From Ecdyonurus torrentis (lineage: Eukaryota; Arthropoda; Insecta; Ephemeroptera; Heptageniidae), in contig OX439136.1 of NCBI GenBank assembly GCA_949318235.1, forward strand, positions 6,081,665 through 6,145,664: 64,000 nt of DNA, written 5' to 3'. Shown in pieces: positions 40,831-54,312 of the stretch (its first letter is position 1; every line of letters begins with the position of its first letter). The notes beneath the pieces were generated by a model that made no database searches, was not told the DNA's origin, and worked only from the letters and a program-made list of their open reading frames with translations. The translations under genes and the position numbers were made by a program.

Positions 40831-41143
40831 TGTTCTATTGTAACACATAGAAAAGTACGGAAGTTACTTTAGATTTCTTTACTTTTTTTTTTTTCTTGTT
40901 ATATACCACACAAGAAACATAAAGTCTAGAATCCTTTTAGAAATTTATAAAATTGATCTTTAAAGGAAACCTATAAAAATAACCACAAGAAAAGTACTAA
41001 AACGTTTTTTTTTTTTTTTTTTTTTTCTGTAGTTTATATAGCAATAGAAAATACAGTGATTTTCATGGTTATCGATAAGCGAGTGTAAACTTCCAATTAT
41101 TGAATCTTCTTTTACTTTAATAAATTTTTCAGTTGTTCCTTCA

Positions 41144-41171
41144 TGCTCTCTCTCTCTCTCTCTCTCTCTCT
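41144..41171. repeat. (TC)n microsatellite
   Basis: 28 bp tract. Confidence 0.9.
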
Positions 41172-41749
41172 CACTTCTCTCTCGTACCATTTTACGTTTA
41201 TTATATACATTTATATTGATTTTATTAAAAAATATAAATTTTAAAATGTAACATCTGATTGTTATTACAAAAAAAAAATGTTATTTTTATATTTTATTAG
41301 ATTATTTTTATGTTTAAAAAAAATCCTTATATTTACATTTATATAATATAAAAAAAGTATTAAAAAATAGTGGTATGTGATATCAATAGAATTTTAATTT
41401 GATGTCATTCAAAGTTATTTGATCATTGGTTATAGTTGGATGATATAACTATGAATTGTTCATATCCATTAAAATAGTAAAAAAGTAATAAAATTGTAGC
41501 ACAATGAAAGCAATTGTTTGTCGAGGTTGGAGTTTTTTGTATGCTTTAATTTTTGTTGTTAGAGAATAGGAAATCAATAAAAATTTGTAGAGTTAAAAAT
41601 TGACAAAAGTATTTTTCAGATAACCCTAACCCTGTTTGTATTTGTATTATTATTTTTATTAAAATGGTTACTATTTATTACTAAAAAAAATTAATAATGT
41701 TTTCTTTATAGGCGTGGTAAAAGTCTATAATGCAAACTTCAAATTTCGT

Positions 41750-41921
41750 TAAAAAACTTGTACTCAGTTTCACAACGTTTCAAATCAAAGGAACTAACGG
41801 ATATAACGAATATAACGTCACTAATAACGTCACAACCGTTAGAATCACAATGAAATAAACCAAATAAGTTGGTCATTGCAAAATGCGTGTTTTTCCATTA
41901 AAAAACTGCGTACAAGTTTTT
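41750..41921. mobile_element. Inverted-repeat element (about 170 bp)
   Basis: AAAAAACTTGTACTCAGTTT and AAAAAACTGCGTACAAGTTTT pair at the ends. The centre holds ATAACGTCACTAATAACGTC, two ACGTCA-type sites in tandem. Followed by a poly-T run. Confidence 0.5.

Positions 41922-41923
<2 letters not shown>

Positions 41924-41954
<31 letters not shown>
41924..41954. repeat. Poly-T tract
   Basis: 31 bases of T. Confidence 0.9.
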
Positions 41955-41956
<2 letters not shown>

Positions 41957-42186
41957 TGTGTTACTATATTACGCATATTGCCATCAAAGTCGGTATCACT
42001 TCAAATTTATTGTCTTAGTTACCATACTGATAAAAGTTCAGGGTAAATAAGTTCATTGAAATTAGGACTAATGAGAAAAAAAAATTATTTTAATTGCCAG
42101 CTTTATGAGCTTAAAAATTTAAACAACTGTAATTCAAAATGTTATGAAGTACAAATAATAATGTTTTTTTTTTTTTTTTTTTAAAC

Positions 42187-42337
42187 ATTTGAGTCTATAC
42201 TTGTCTCAAAAAACCTGAGCTACCTTTTATGGAATCGGCAGCCACCCTCCTGTGAAATGCGCTAGAAAATGGGCGATACATTAGTGGTTAAACGATATAT
42301 CGGTCGAGGTTTTTTGAATCGAGTATATAGTCAAATA
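42187..42337. mobile_element. Short inverted-repeat element (about 150 bp)
   Basis: ATTTGAGTCTATACTTGTCT and its counterpart GAATCGAGTATATAGTCAAAT pair, followed inward by CAAAAAACCT / AGGTTTTTTG. Non-coding; MITE-like by structure only. Confidence 0.55.
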
Positions 42338-42997
42338 CCACTGAAAAAAAAGACGATCTGATTGATTAATAATTAACTTTTTTTCTCAGGTAATCGCTAT
42401 CACTGCCCCCTTTTCCTTATATAGACTTCACTTAAAATTAATAACCATATACTCTATAAGATTTCTTGAAACTTAAATTGAATGTTACTAATTTTGGATT
42501 GGCAGAAAAAGGATAGTTAGAAACTATATTTGATAAAACGCATAAGGGCTGTCAACTTTTTTTTCTCTTACTTTTCCGTGTTCTTTTTATAAGTCCAATT
42601 AAAAGTTATGTTATTTGTTAACTTATTTTGCAGTGTTCATTCTCTAATTAAATATGTTATAACAAGGATTTCTGTTTTATTGTTACTAATTAACAAAAGG
42701 TTCATTAAAAACATGCAAAATTGACTTAAAATTAACTTTTTCTGCTCTAATCTGTATCAAAATAAACAGTAAGGTTAATCTTTAATAACTTTTTATTTTG
42801 AAATACTTAAAATAAAAATATAATATTTCTTATCTTTAGTGCATTTCTCAATTATTATTTTTTTCAAGTTTTTTTTTTCCTTTTTTTTTTTTTTTTTTTT
42901 TTTTTTACTGATTACGTTATTGTAATTTAATTTTGAGTTACAAGAGAGACTAATGAAAATTGTCTTGAGAAAAGTTTGAAGTTAAAGACGTTATAGA

Positions 42998-43058
42998 CAG
43001 GCAGGCAGGCAGGCAGGCAGATGTGAATGGGAGTTGAGACTGAGTGAGTGAGTGAGTA
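42998..43058. repeat. (CAGG)n and (GAGT)n tetranucleotide tracts
   Basis: CAGG units at 42998-43020 and GAGT units at 43041-43058. Confidence 0.9.
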
Positions 43059-43219
43059 ACTTTGACATCGTTTGCTCGCAGACAGACGTTATATTGCAGT
43101 GTTTATTTAACTGAATTATAGACAGAGAAAAATACAAGAGAAGATTTACAGTGAGAAAAAGAGAAAAAGACAGGATTTAGAAGAATAAGAGTGAATTTGG
43201 AAAATACGGAAGGAGTTTT

Positions 43220-43223
<4 letters not shown>

Positions 43224-43291
<68 letters not shown>
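43224..43291. repeat. (GA)n microsatellite
   Basis: 68 bp tract. Confidence 0.95.
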
Positions 43292-43292
<1 letters not shown>

Positions 43293-43796
43293 AATTGTAA
43301 AATACAGTATATCAAAGTTTGAAAAGTATATGTTAATAAATAAATAAACAATTAAATAAATAATAAAGACAAAGAACAGAAAAAAGAGAAAGTTGAGACA
43401 GCACATCCAAATTATTGACTTATAAAATAAAGCTACAAATAAAATAGAGAAACACATAAACTGTTGCTAAAACAAGATGAGAGTTTATATCAACTAGAAG
43501 CACCATGAATACAAATTATAAATTTCAATATTACATTGATCACCTGTAATATTTTGATGTTTATCTCAGGAAAATTGTTAAAAAAATGTATCCAATTGTA
43601 AAAAAAAAAAAAAAAAAAAAAAAGTCTCTGACCTTATTTTGGACAGGGTGTAGATACAGTAATTTAAGAAACAGAGTGACTGAAGAACTAACACAGAAAT
43701 AAGTAGACAGTCTAGCAAACGTGAAGTATACCTGAATCCATTATATATGGCACATATAAGAATAATATTATTAAATTAAATAATCATCTTATAAGT

Positions 43797-43807
43797 AAAA
43801 AAAAAAA

Positions 43808-43841
<34 letters not shown>
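43797..43841. repeat. Poly-A joined to poly-T
   Basis: 14 A, one C, then 30 T; able to fold back. Confidence 0.9.
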
Positions 43842-43843
<2 letters not shown>

Positions 43844-44067
43844 GACAAGTTTTAAGTCTGACAAAATGTCTGTCCCACTATTTCACCTATAACTCCAACA
43901 AAAAATATCAATAATACCTTTGGTCAAATATATGTATGTTTTTCCGTTGATGATATAGGTGTCATGTGTCAGTATAATGGCTGTGGATAGAACTTAAGAA
44001 AATAGAGTTCAAATAAAATAAGCCTAAGGAGTAAAAAAATTTTTTTATATTATGTAAACGAGACAGA

Positions 44068-44070
<3 letters not shown>

Positions 44071-44161
<91 letters not shown>
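44071..44161. repeat. (GA)n microsatellite
   Basis: 91 bp tract. Confidence 0.95.
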
Positions 44162-44165
<4 letters not shown>

Positions 44166-46158
44166 GAAAAGTACTTATATATAAACTGGTCAATGGTTAA
44201 CAAAACTTTACACAGTAAGTTCGACACTTCTCAAGAGAACTTATATAAGTGAGAAACTGTTAACCGTCATTTACATTTAAAGTTTAAATGTCCAAACTTG
44301 TTTATATACTATATATACATATTATATAATATATACTAGCATAACGTTTTGCTTGAAGTATATTATATAATATAAAGTAAAAGTTTTCACAAACTTTATA
44401 TTTCATCATTTTCAAACAGTTCTAGTTTTTCAATGTGAAAATTACTGACTTCAAAACCATATAATATTCATATCATCCACTTTTGAACTTTTGTATCTGA
44501 CGTTTTTGAATTGAATTATTATATTATATTATAGTACGTTGTATTAACTTGTCAGTTGCTTTGTGATTACTTTGAAATTGCTCTTCATCACTGTCTGGAA
44601 ATATTATAAAGGTAAAGAGATTTTCTAAAATTTTAAGCTAACATTCTAAATGCTTTATTGTATTGAAAATTGTTGTATGATCTCATGGTAAGATCTTAAA
44701 GTTTTAAAACATTTAAAACTAATAGAAATTTCCGATGCACCTAGGGCATAAACAAATAACAGGAGGTGCGAAAGAAAATGCGAGCTTCCACTAATTATCC
44801 TTTGCTCACTTTCCTGTATTGCAAAACCATTTATTATTATTATTTTAAACCATTGTAACACCTATATTGCAAAGCTTTAAAATCAATCACAAAATACGAT
44901 AGTATTTAATATTGTGCTGTGAAAATGTTGTGAAAAAAATATTTTTATTGTATATTGCATTGCAGTTGTTGTAATATAAAAAATAACATTGTCTCAATAA
45001 TTTCAGTTATTTAGAGAATTTACTATTATGTTTTGTTTTTTTATTTCAAAATTAAAAAAAAATCACTGTACCAACCATGCATACGTTAAGCATAATTCTT
45101 CTTTAGAACCATTTTCCAGTATTGCTGCATTTTAATAATTTTTATCAAATAACAAAAATGTATAGTACTTTTAAATGTCATATAAAAATTCATGATGAAT
45201 AATTATGTAAGAGTTTTTTATGATACATATTAACGCATAAATAAAAAAGTATAATGTTAATTTTTTAAAAGATTTTTTTACTGCTATAATTGTACGTAAT
45301 TTTCCTTACATAATATTATAAAACTTACTAATAATGGGTATTAAGTCAATTTAACCAATAAACCACTTTGACTCATTATCTAATATTAAAAAATATGTAT
45401 TTTCAATTTTAACTTACATTAAATTTGTCAAAAATATATTTATATAGCATTATAATCAATTTAGAAAATCTTTATATATATAATATAGTATAATAATATA
45501 TATGTGTAAATGAAATTAAAGTAGTGCTGTAGTAATAAAGTAATGTGTGTTATAAAGAAAATTACGAACATTTCTAAGTTAGTCACGTAACTTTTGTATA
45601 ATGAGAAGTGTAACATTGGTATAGTAAGAGTCAAGTAAACGAGCTTATATACATGACATTAACTACTTTTTGGCTAATGTGTAAGATGTGATTTTCTAAC
45701 AGATTTATATCAAAATAAAACATTATTGTGTCTTTCAAGATTTTACTAATAAGAGACTTTTTTTTTTCTTCTTTTCTTTCATTGATTTTTAATGTGTGTT
45801 TTATTTTATAAGATTTTATTTTTATTTGACATTTTTATATATAGAAGGTTTATTTTAATTAGGAATCTAAGAAATAATTTGTCAAAAATGTTACTTTTTA
45901 TTATTATTATTTTTTTTTTACATATCTCGCTTTATCATTGTTATAATAAGTTGATTAATTGATTATTTTTACCACATAATTGTTTTTTTTTTTTTTTTTT
46001 TCTCAATTTTGTGCATATTTTTTTTGTTCTTTACACACTATATAAATGCTGTCTATTTCCAAAACCTTTTTTTTTTTTTATTATTATTATTATTATTTTT
46101 ATTTTTTTATTCCGATAAGATACTATGTCATTTTTTTCACTTGAAACTTTAATGTATA

Positions 46159-46649
46159 TGTTGGCAACCATTGCCGAATTCGCTCATTGGCCGAAATAAG
46201 TGACCACGTCGCGGCGTGGCAATGCATTTTTGCCAAGATCCGAAATTCAGCACTTGTGCATCGTAGTTTTGACCACATTGTGGAGTGGTTTTTAGCAAAT
46301 GCCAAATTGTTGGCAAATAAATTTTAGCCAGTTCGTGGAGTTGCTTTTTGATAATTGCCACGCTGCAGCGAGGTCAAAATGTTTAATGCGCAGGTTACGA
46401 TATTCGTTATTAGTATGAATAATATCATATATTTTTCTATTATTATAACTTACATCATTTTATGCTATGGTTTTCAGTTAATTAAAATATTTATAAATTT
46501 ATAAAAATGATTTCTTATTAAATTTGGCAAAACATTTGACTATGATCAACATTACGATAGAATTTCGGATCTTGGCAAATATGCATTGCCACGCCGCGAC
46601 GTGGTCACTTATTTCGGCCAATGAGCGAATTCGGCAATGGTTGCCAACA
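46159..46649. mobile_element. 491 bp element with near-identical 90 bp inverted arms
   Basis: TGTTGGCAACCATTGCCGAA at the left is complementary to the right end. The arms stay paired with about one mismatch for roughly 90 bp (CCACGTCGCGGCGTGG, GCCAAGATCCGAAATT). TATA flanks both sides (46155-46158 and 46650-46653). The high GC of the arms contrasts with the host sequence. Two short overlapping minus-strand ORFs cross the left arm and look like chance reading frames. Confidence 0.85.
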
Positions 46650-46929
46650 TATATATAGTGATACATAAAATATTGTTATGTATATAAATAGTAAAGAAAA
46701 TATGTACTGTATGTAAAAAAGAAAAGAATATATCTAGATAAATAATAATAGTAATAAAAAACTAGTAAATCATTGATAAAATATAATTTAGAAAAAAGGT
46801 GAAGCCAAGAATTTAAAGTTGGTAATGTCAGTAAATATAGAAACTAATAAAAATTTGTGTGTTATTACACTTGCAAAATAGAATATTTTATATTATTATG
46901 TTCATTAAAGAAATATAGTCGGAAGAAAG

Positions 46930-46958
46930 GGAGAGAGAGATAGAGAGAGAGAGAGAGA
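46930..46958. repeat. (GA)n microsatellite
   Basis: Interrupted by ATAGAG. Confidence 0.85.
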
Positions 46959-48495
46959 AGTATTAAAGCACCATATATTTTAAATTATTCTATTTCATTT
47001 ACTTTTCTTTATTAAACTTAATTTACATAAATACATATATACGTTATTATATAGAATACAAAGAGAGGAAAAAGGGGTTTTTCTTTTTCATTTTTTTCCA
47101 AACAAAAACACACAATATTAAGGTGATAAATAACTTTCAACATACTATTTTCTTCATCCTATTTTCTTTAAATTCAATTTTCTTATAAGATGAAAGCGGA
47201 ATTTTACTTGGTTTCACAAAAGACATATAAAATGTATTACAATAATAATGTCTTTAGTACATATAAAGTAAGAGAGGTGACACAAAAAGGGTGAAAAATA
47301 AAAGGGTTAAGACAAGGTTTTTGTTCTTTGTGTGAAGCTCGTTTTTAACTTAAATGTCATTTCCGATTAATTTTAGACAAAATTTAGAGCTAACTTAAGT
47401 ATGAAGAAAATGTAGTTTTCAAGGGTGAATAATGAATATTTATAAGATATTAAGATCTATCGACTTAAGAAACTTAAATATTATAATTATTTGTACTTTG
47501 GGTTGAGTTATATTGCATTAGTTATAACATAACTGCCTAATATAAAGAAGTGAGTACATATTTGAATGAATGAATCAGTCAATCAACCAGTCAATCAACC
47601 AGTCAATCAATGAATCAATGAATCAATGAATGAAGTACTGTTATGAATTAATAATATAAATAGTTTTTTTTCTCTCAAATCCCTTAAAAAAATGCTGAAT
47701 TACGAATGGCTGAATTTTTAATTTGCCATAAAAAAAATTGAATTTACGTAAAAAAGACACATTTAATTAATATTTAATTTTGCAAAGAAAATTTGGGGGT
47801 TAAAAAACGTCTGATGAAGAGTTGATGAAATCTTCTGCATAATTTTTAGTTTGCAAGAGATTCTCGACAAAAGTTTCTTCTAAATGAAAATAGCTCATAG
47901 CAAAATATGAATTTATTAACTGTCTTGAGCATATATTCTTTATTAAGAAAACTATTAATGTACTGTACATTTTTTATTGTGAAATTTATCATTTATATTA
48001 GTTTATTTTTTTTAACTTCCCACATAAAAATACTTGCATTTTAATTACAATTCTTTTATAAAGAATTATTAGCATATTCACTATTTAAATGACTTTATTT
48101 CAAGTTTGATATTTTTAATTAAAAATTAAATATATTCAAAAGATACTCTATATGATACAAAAGTTATTTATTATAAATTTTATGGCTTTTTTTTCTTCCA
48201 CATTACGCTTTGTTTATAAAAAAAATTAAACAAGTTCTTTTACATTTTTTTGGTCTCTTTGAACACACTGTTTCTCTTTTTATTTCACTCGTTTAGCATT
48301 TAACATTATATTTAATTGCTATTTTTCAGTTTATAAGTATTACTTTTTTATATTAACTTTTATACGTAATACCGTACTGAATATTTATTTACTTTTTTAT
48401 TATTATTATTATTAAAAAAAATAAATAGAAATATGAAAAAAAACACACTTTATTTTACATTTAAATATTATAAACTTATTTCAGTTGTCTCAAGG

Positions 48496-48614
<119 letters not shown>

Positions 48615-48698
48615 CTAACTTTTTTTAAACTGTTCTTTACCATTATTAATACTAATAATAATTACCAATTTTTTCCCCATGTTTCATTTTATATTAAA

Positions 48699-48712
48699 GG
48701 GGGGGGGGGGGG
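48699..48712. repeat. Poly-G run
   Basis: About 14 G. Confidence 0.85.
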
Positions 48713-48857
48713 AGGAATCATACCTTATAAATTTACCCTAGTAAATGACATTCATGAAATAAAAAAACAACTCGTATTAAGAAAATGTAAATGTAGGAAG
48801 CACCATAAATTATGATTTTATTTTTTATTCACATATACATAAAATAACTTCTCCATA

Positions 48858-48860
<3 letters not shown>

Positions 48861-48917
<57 letters not shown>
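48861..48917. repeat. (TA)n microsatellite
   Basis: 57 bp tract. Confidence 0.95.
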
Positions 48918-48919
<2 letters not shown>

Positions 48920-48946
48920 TTTCATATTTGCCCCGACAATTTTCAA

Positions 48947-48950
<4 letters not shown>

Positions 48951-48987
<37 letters not shown>

Positions 48988-48996
48988 CAGAGAGAG
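48951..48996. repeat. (GA)n microsatellite
   Basis: Interrupted by AAAG and ACAG. Confidence 0.9.
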
Positions 48997-49195
48997 AACT
49001 TAGAATAAATTATGAAGAAATAAAAAGCTAAGAGAGAGAAAAATTACATGTGTTTTTAAACTCACATGATAACATATAATGTAATATTTTTTATATATAT
49101 AATATATATATGTATATATTATGAAAAGTTGTACATCTTTTTTGTATATATATATTATAGGAGTAGCACTCACTTATGGTAATTTGATACCATTA

Positions 49196-49198
<3 letters not shown>

Positions 49199-49236
<38 letters not shown>
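49199..49236. repeat. (TC)n microsatellite
   Basis: 38 bp tract. Confidence 0.9.
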
Positions 49237-49239
<3 letters not shown>

Positions 49240-49471
49240 CTTTCTTTCCCTTTAAAAGAGCATGAAGAGAGTAGAAAAAAAAGTAGGGTGAGCTTGCAAA
49301 AAAAAAAAAAAAAAAAAAAAAAAAGATCACAAAAAAGGCATAAGGTAAAAAGGTAGTGTGAGTGTCTTTTTTTTTCTGGTTTCTTTTTATTCTGTTCCAT
49401 GTGTGTGTGCAAGAAAGAAAAGTGTCAAGGCACTCAGACGACCATTAGAGACCATGTTTAGTGTGTGGTCA

Positions 49472-49473
<2 letters not shown>

Positions 49474-49509
<36 letters not shown>

Positions 49510-49511
49510 TC
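49474..49511. repeat. (TC)n microsatellite
   Basis: About 32 bp then CCCTC variants. Confidence 0.9.
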
Positions 49512-50034
49512 TTCCTATATATATATATGTACTACTTAGTTTTTTTTCTGTTTTTTTTTCTCTTTCTCTCTAGATTCTACAAACTTTGATATTATATACC
49601 CGCAATCTCTTAAACATTATATATATAATGGATTGCCAAACATCTAATAAAAACATGTCACAGATTTTTTTTGCGATTTTTTTTTTTTTTTTTTTTTTTT
49701 TTACTGAACAATTAATTATTTGCAATTTAATAGCTGTTCATTATTAATAATAAATATTTTCAAGACTTTGAATTTCAATAATCTGTTTTGAGAGCATATT
49801 GAAATTCTTATGTTAAATTTTTTAAGGGGCAGGGGTTTGTTTATTTTTATTGAAAAAAAAAAAAAAAAAAACATAATTTTTCTAATTTTTAAAAATATGC
49901 AAAATCTATTAAAATATAAAACCATCTTCTTTGGATACTACTTGGGTATACACTGAGACGAATAGATAATTGAAAATTACTTCAAATACTCGTAATACAG
50001 TATATTATATTTTATATATATATATATATATTAC

Positions 50035-50375
50035 TTAAGGGAGTAGGGGACCGACCTTATATCTCAAAAACTAGCTCGTGTTTTGGGTCTAAATTTGGTA
50101 TCATTGTGTAGCTAAGGGTCACAACTAGCCGTGATAAAAATTTCAAGATGTGTCACCGTCCAAAAAAAAAAAGAAAAAAATTATTGAAATTAACATTATG
50201 CCTTATGGGCTTAAAATTTCAAAAAATCATATAAAATTAATTTGCACGGTGACCCCCCAAAAATTTTATATATTTTAAATTGTCTTAAGCAGAAGTATCA
50301 TTGTGCAAAATTTCAGATTTTTTTGCCGATAAAAGTTTGAGTCTAATGGCCGACGTCGGTCCCCTACTCCCTTAA
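50035..50375. mobile_element. F-family element with perfect terminal inverted repeats (341 bp)
   Basis: TTAAGGGAGTAGGGGACCGA at the left is exactly complementary to the right end, giving a perfect 21 bp terminal repeat that includes TTAA. The interior shares GGTGACCCCCCAAAA and ATTGAAATTAACAT with family G. It sits immediately beside a short (TA)n run (50013-50031). Perfect ends suggest a recent insertion. Confidence 0.85.
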
Positions 50376-50524
50376 ACATAATATGCTATATATAATTATA
50401 TGCTATTATATAAATAAATAGCAAATTTATCTACATCCTTGACTTATAATGCCTACATATTTTTACGTATTGTTATTTTATTCTTATTACAATCAGGAAC
50501 ATAAATACATGAGTATCTCTCAAA

Positions 50525-50869
50525 CTTAAAGGCATAGACCAGAGAAAAACATAAGCATTTCTATCACAAAACACTTGATGGGACTTACATAAATAACTTT
50601 AGTTTGTTTCAAAACCCAACAGCAACCCCGTAGCAGAGATCAGAAAATTCAATTTATGCAACCCACACAACATTTTCATACTAATATTTGCATGTTTCTG
50701 ATGTCATAAACATGAATTTTCACGCAAATTGCATACTTTATAGTTTTTTCACGCTCTCTCGTGGGGCTACATTAACATTCTGGTAAAAATTGTCATCAGT
50801 TTTGAAGATCCCATTTCGTGTTTATTCATTAAAAAGCACATGCTGTTTTATGTGGTCTATGGCTTTAAT
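50525..50869 (-). mobile_element. E-family element, complete with TTAA ends (about 345 bp)
   Basis: TTAAAGGCATAGACCAGAGA at one end and TGGTCTATGGCTTTAA at the other form the terminal inverted repeat, with TTAA visible on both sides. The interior has CACGCTCTCTCGTGGGGCTA. It lies 150 bp from the F element. Confidence 0.85.
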
Positions 50870-51527
50870 AATAAATTTACACTAAATAACATAATGATTT
50901 TTTTTATATATGGATTTTCAAATCTAGAAAGCAAGAAAAATAAGTACATATAAAACTGAATATCACTCTTTTATTATGTTGTTTGTAAAAATGTTTTGCA
51001 CATTGGAGTTGAAAAATATTAATAAAATAAACATAATTTCATTCTTTATTTTATTTTTATTTATTTCAAATAACAATAAATTTATGTTTTAATTATTAAC
51101 AGGAATTTTAAAATGCAAAACAGTTCATTAAATTTCATTATTAAAACAGCATACTTATTTAAATTCATAATAATAATAATTATTATTTTTTCAATAATAT
51201 ATAAAATACATAATTTAAATAATCATTAATAAATACTTTTGAAATCATCAAATTATTAATAATTATAAAAATATTTTTTTAAATCCACTTTAAAAATTAA
51301 CCATGAATAGAGTGATTAGCATTTTATATATACTAATTAATAAAATATAATTCTATAATCCTTTGTATTTACAGCTATTTATACATTACTAAGCTGTAAA
51401 TTAAATTATAAGTATCGTAGTACTAGCGTAAAAATGATCAATTATTTCCAATATTGATTTGAATTGTATATTATAGAATATTATTTATTTCGATTTTTTT
51501 ATGGATACCTAATATCAAAATAAAAGT

Positions 51528-51832
51528 ATACTATAGACTCGTTGCACATACTTGCGCTTTGTCGCCATGTTTGTGGTGTCTAATGCATTGTCCAACATAG
51601 GGGAAACATCATTTCTTTTAATTTTTCACATAAAAAGAGTTTATTTCAACTGAACGAATTTTTTCTTACATTCTTTGAGCATTAGAAGCTAGAAATAAGT
51701 CTTTGATTGAGGTTTGAATTTTCTTTTGCTATTACAAAAAAAAAATAAAAAATGACGTTTTTCCTATGCTGGCCTATGTACTCCTGACCAAGAAAATGGT
51801 GGCTCTTAAAATGAGTGCAACCGATCTATACT
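51528..51832. mobile_element. H-family element, diverged
   Basis: ACTATAGACTCGTTGCAC and GTGCAACCGATCTATACT form the terminal inverted repeat. The interior has CCAACATAGGGGAAAC and CCTATGCTGGCCTATGTA, matching the other copies only in part. Non-coding. Confidence 0.7.
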
Positions 51833-52245
51833 ATATTTCAAAATTCAAAATTTTATATTTAAAATTTCTTTATTTCTTTCTTTCCTTTAATCGTATATAC
51901 AATATACATGGTATTCGTCAAGGTTAATTAACAGACATAAAAAGTCAAAACACTTACATACTATATGCACAATTGGTGCTACTTTTACATTCATATTTAT
52001 ATTACTATTAAAAACAATAAAAACATAGCTGTGGGCTCACTCTATAAGGCCCTGACTTTGTCAAAATTTATTATTATTTTCTCCTGCAATTTCAGTTTCC
52101 ATCATTTCCAGAAAATATTATAAGTTTACATTGATTCTTAATTAATATAAACTCATAAATAATCAAAATATAAAAATATAAAACCACACAACATATTTCA
52201 TAAGAAACTATATTATGCACTATGAAAATTTAAATTTTCACAACT

Positions 52246-52246
<1 letters not shown>

Positions 52247-52290
<44 letters not shown>
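52247..52290. repeat. Poly-T tract
   Basis: 44 bases of T. Confidence 0.95.
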
Positions 52291-52291
<1 letters not shown>

Positions 52292-52959
52292 GCAAACATA
52301 ACTTCATATTTTCATACTGTAATATTCCCCTATAATATAAAAAGTACTAAATATATAATAATACTATATTTTTCAAACCTATAAAACGTTCTCCCTCGTA
52401 ATATTTTTCTTTTGTATTTTTAAAAGTTATGATATTGTTTGGAGTACATTTTTATCCCAGAAAGAAAAAAAGAAGAAGATGTTAACTTGTCTCTACTAAC
52501 ATGTTAGCATCATTGTCTTTTATTGTCACTCGTTTATTTCACCGCTCCGTCTACTTATTCTTTTTGGTCTCTACTTTATCACATTGCTATCATACTTTTG
52601 TTTTATTTTATTTTTTTTAACACAACAATTTATGGTTCTTTATATTATACAGTATCAAGATATTTATAATAATAATAAAAAAACAAGAAAAGAAAAAAAG
52701 AAAAGATTTTACTTTACAATTTTATAACTTTTTTTTTTCTTACTTCAGAGTTTATTACACAAAATAAAATGTCTCAGGCTTTAGTTTTAAATAAGTATTT
52801 GTAATTTTGCATAGTATATTATTTATGAATATGCAACTAAAGTTATGATTTTTTTAAAATTTATTTATATTTAAGTTTTGTAAAACAATTTTGTTAATTT
52901 TAGTTTTTAGGCTGTACGTAAATAAATTGAATACATAAAATATATGCATAATAATAATG

Positions 52960-52988
<29 letters not shown>
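52960..52988. repeat. Poly-T tract
   Basis: 29 bases of T. Confidence 0.9.
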
Positions 52989-52994
<6 letters not shown>

Positions 52995-54043
52995 AGTCTC
53001 AATCCTTTTTTTCTGCGTCATTATTTACCTACACTGCGAAAATTGCTTAAGGGTATCAAATTTGACAGCAATAACAATCATCTCGAGTTACTGTACACTG
53101 CTCCCAAATAAATCTGACCGCTGGCGTTGAAGTTTCCCCATGTATAGTTAAAAATTGGAGATGTTAACGCTTCGTACCTTAATAAAAATATATTATTCAG
53201 AAAATTAATGCAGTGATACTAAATACTGATAGATAGTATACCTATTCTTAGTTAAACAACATCATAGAGCAAAAAAAAAAAAAAAGAAAAAAAATTAACA
53301 TAAAATAATAATTTATAGTAATCCAATAATTATATTTTTACATAATATTCCCATTATTTTCTATTTAATTAAAAACCATAGACACCACATAATATATTTA
53401 ATATAATTTCCTATTATCAGACATATAAATCCTGTATTACATTAAAAAATAATAATATAAAAATGATTAAATAAAAAAAAGGATGTTATATTATAAAAAT
53501 TAATTTTAAATATTTTCATATATATGTATGCATAAACTCATACTATATAATATAAAATATATGGCAATATTGTAAAAATATAAAATAAATGTAATTGAAT
53601 TTAATTTTAATATAATAACAATAATAAAATACGCGACATGAACCTTTTGTTTACCACTTTTTTTTTTATTACGTTATTTTATATTATCAACACATTTCAA
53701 TTTTATTTTTTTCCAATTCTCATTTGTTTTGATATTTTATAGCGGTATAACTTGTTTACACATATATACAAGGCTTAGTTTATGGTGTTAAACTTAGTAT
53801 CCCTATATGTTTACTTTTTTTTTCTTTTTTTTTTTTTCATATTTTATATTTTAACAAAGAATCGTAAATAAAATAATATATTAAAGTATCTTTACACAAA
53901 CTTTTATCTTTTTATTATAAACTATAACTTGATATTATTTTAGCACGGAATGAATTATTACCTTAACCCAAGTACAAAATTAGTATATTATTATGAAACC
54001 TGTGTTTCGCAATATGTACACAATTTATCTGAATCTGGCAGGA

Positions 54044-54312
54044 CGCTATCCTAGCCCAAGGTGCATTATAATAAAGAGGTTGAGCGCAGCACAAAACTCG
54101 CGCAGTTGATTTTATTTTGTGATGGATGTACTTGATTCTAAGCCAATACGATGCCGTTCACCAGTTACGTCACTGATAAGGTGAATAAAAATACACCCAG
54201 TAATATGACGTCTTTGGTGAATTCCTTTAAGCTGCGCGACCTTGGCCAAAACTTTTCCCAGAGCAACTATAACCTCTTATATATGGACCTTGATCCTAGT
54301 CCAGCACCTATC
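54044..54312. mobile_element. Diverged foldback element (about 270 bp)
   Basis: GCTATCCTAGCCCAAGGT pairs imperfectly with ACCTTGATCCTAGTCCAGC. AAGAGGTT..GCGCAG and CTGCGCGACC..AACCTCTTA pair further in, and TCACCAGTTACGTCAC faces ATGACGTCTTTGGTGA near the centre. More decayed than the TTAA families. Confidence 0.5.

Noticed and set aside
41620..41636. Two AACCCT units resembling telomere repeat
   Set aside because: Too short, and arthropod telomeres usually use TTAGG.
46123..46361. Two overlapping minus-strand frames in the left arm of the 491 bp foldback
   Set aside because: Arms are non-coding inverted repeats; frames are short, overlapping and not conserved in the other arm.
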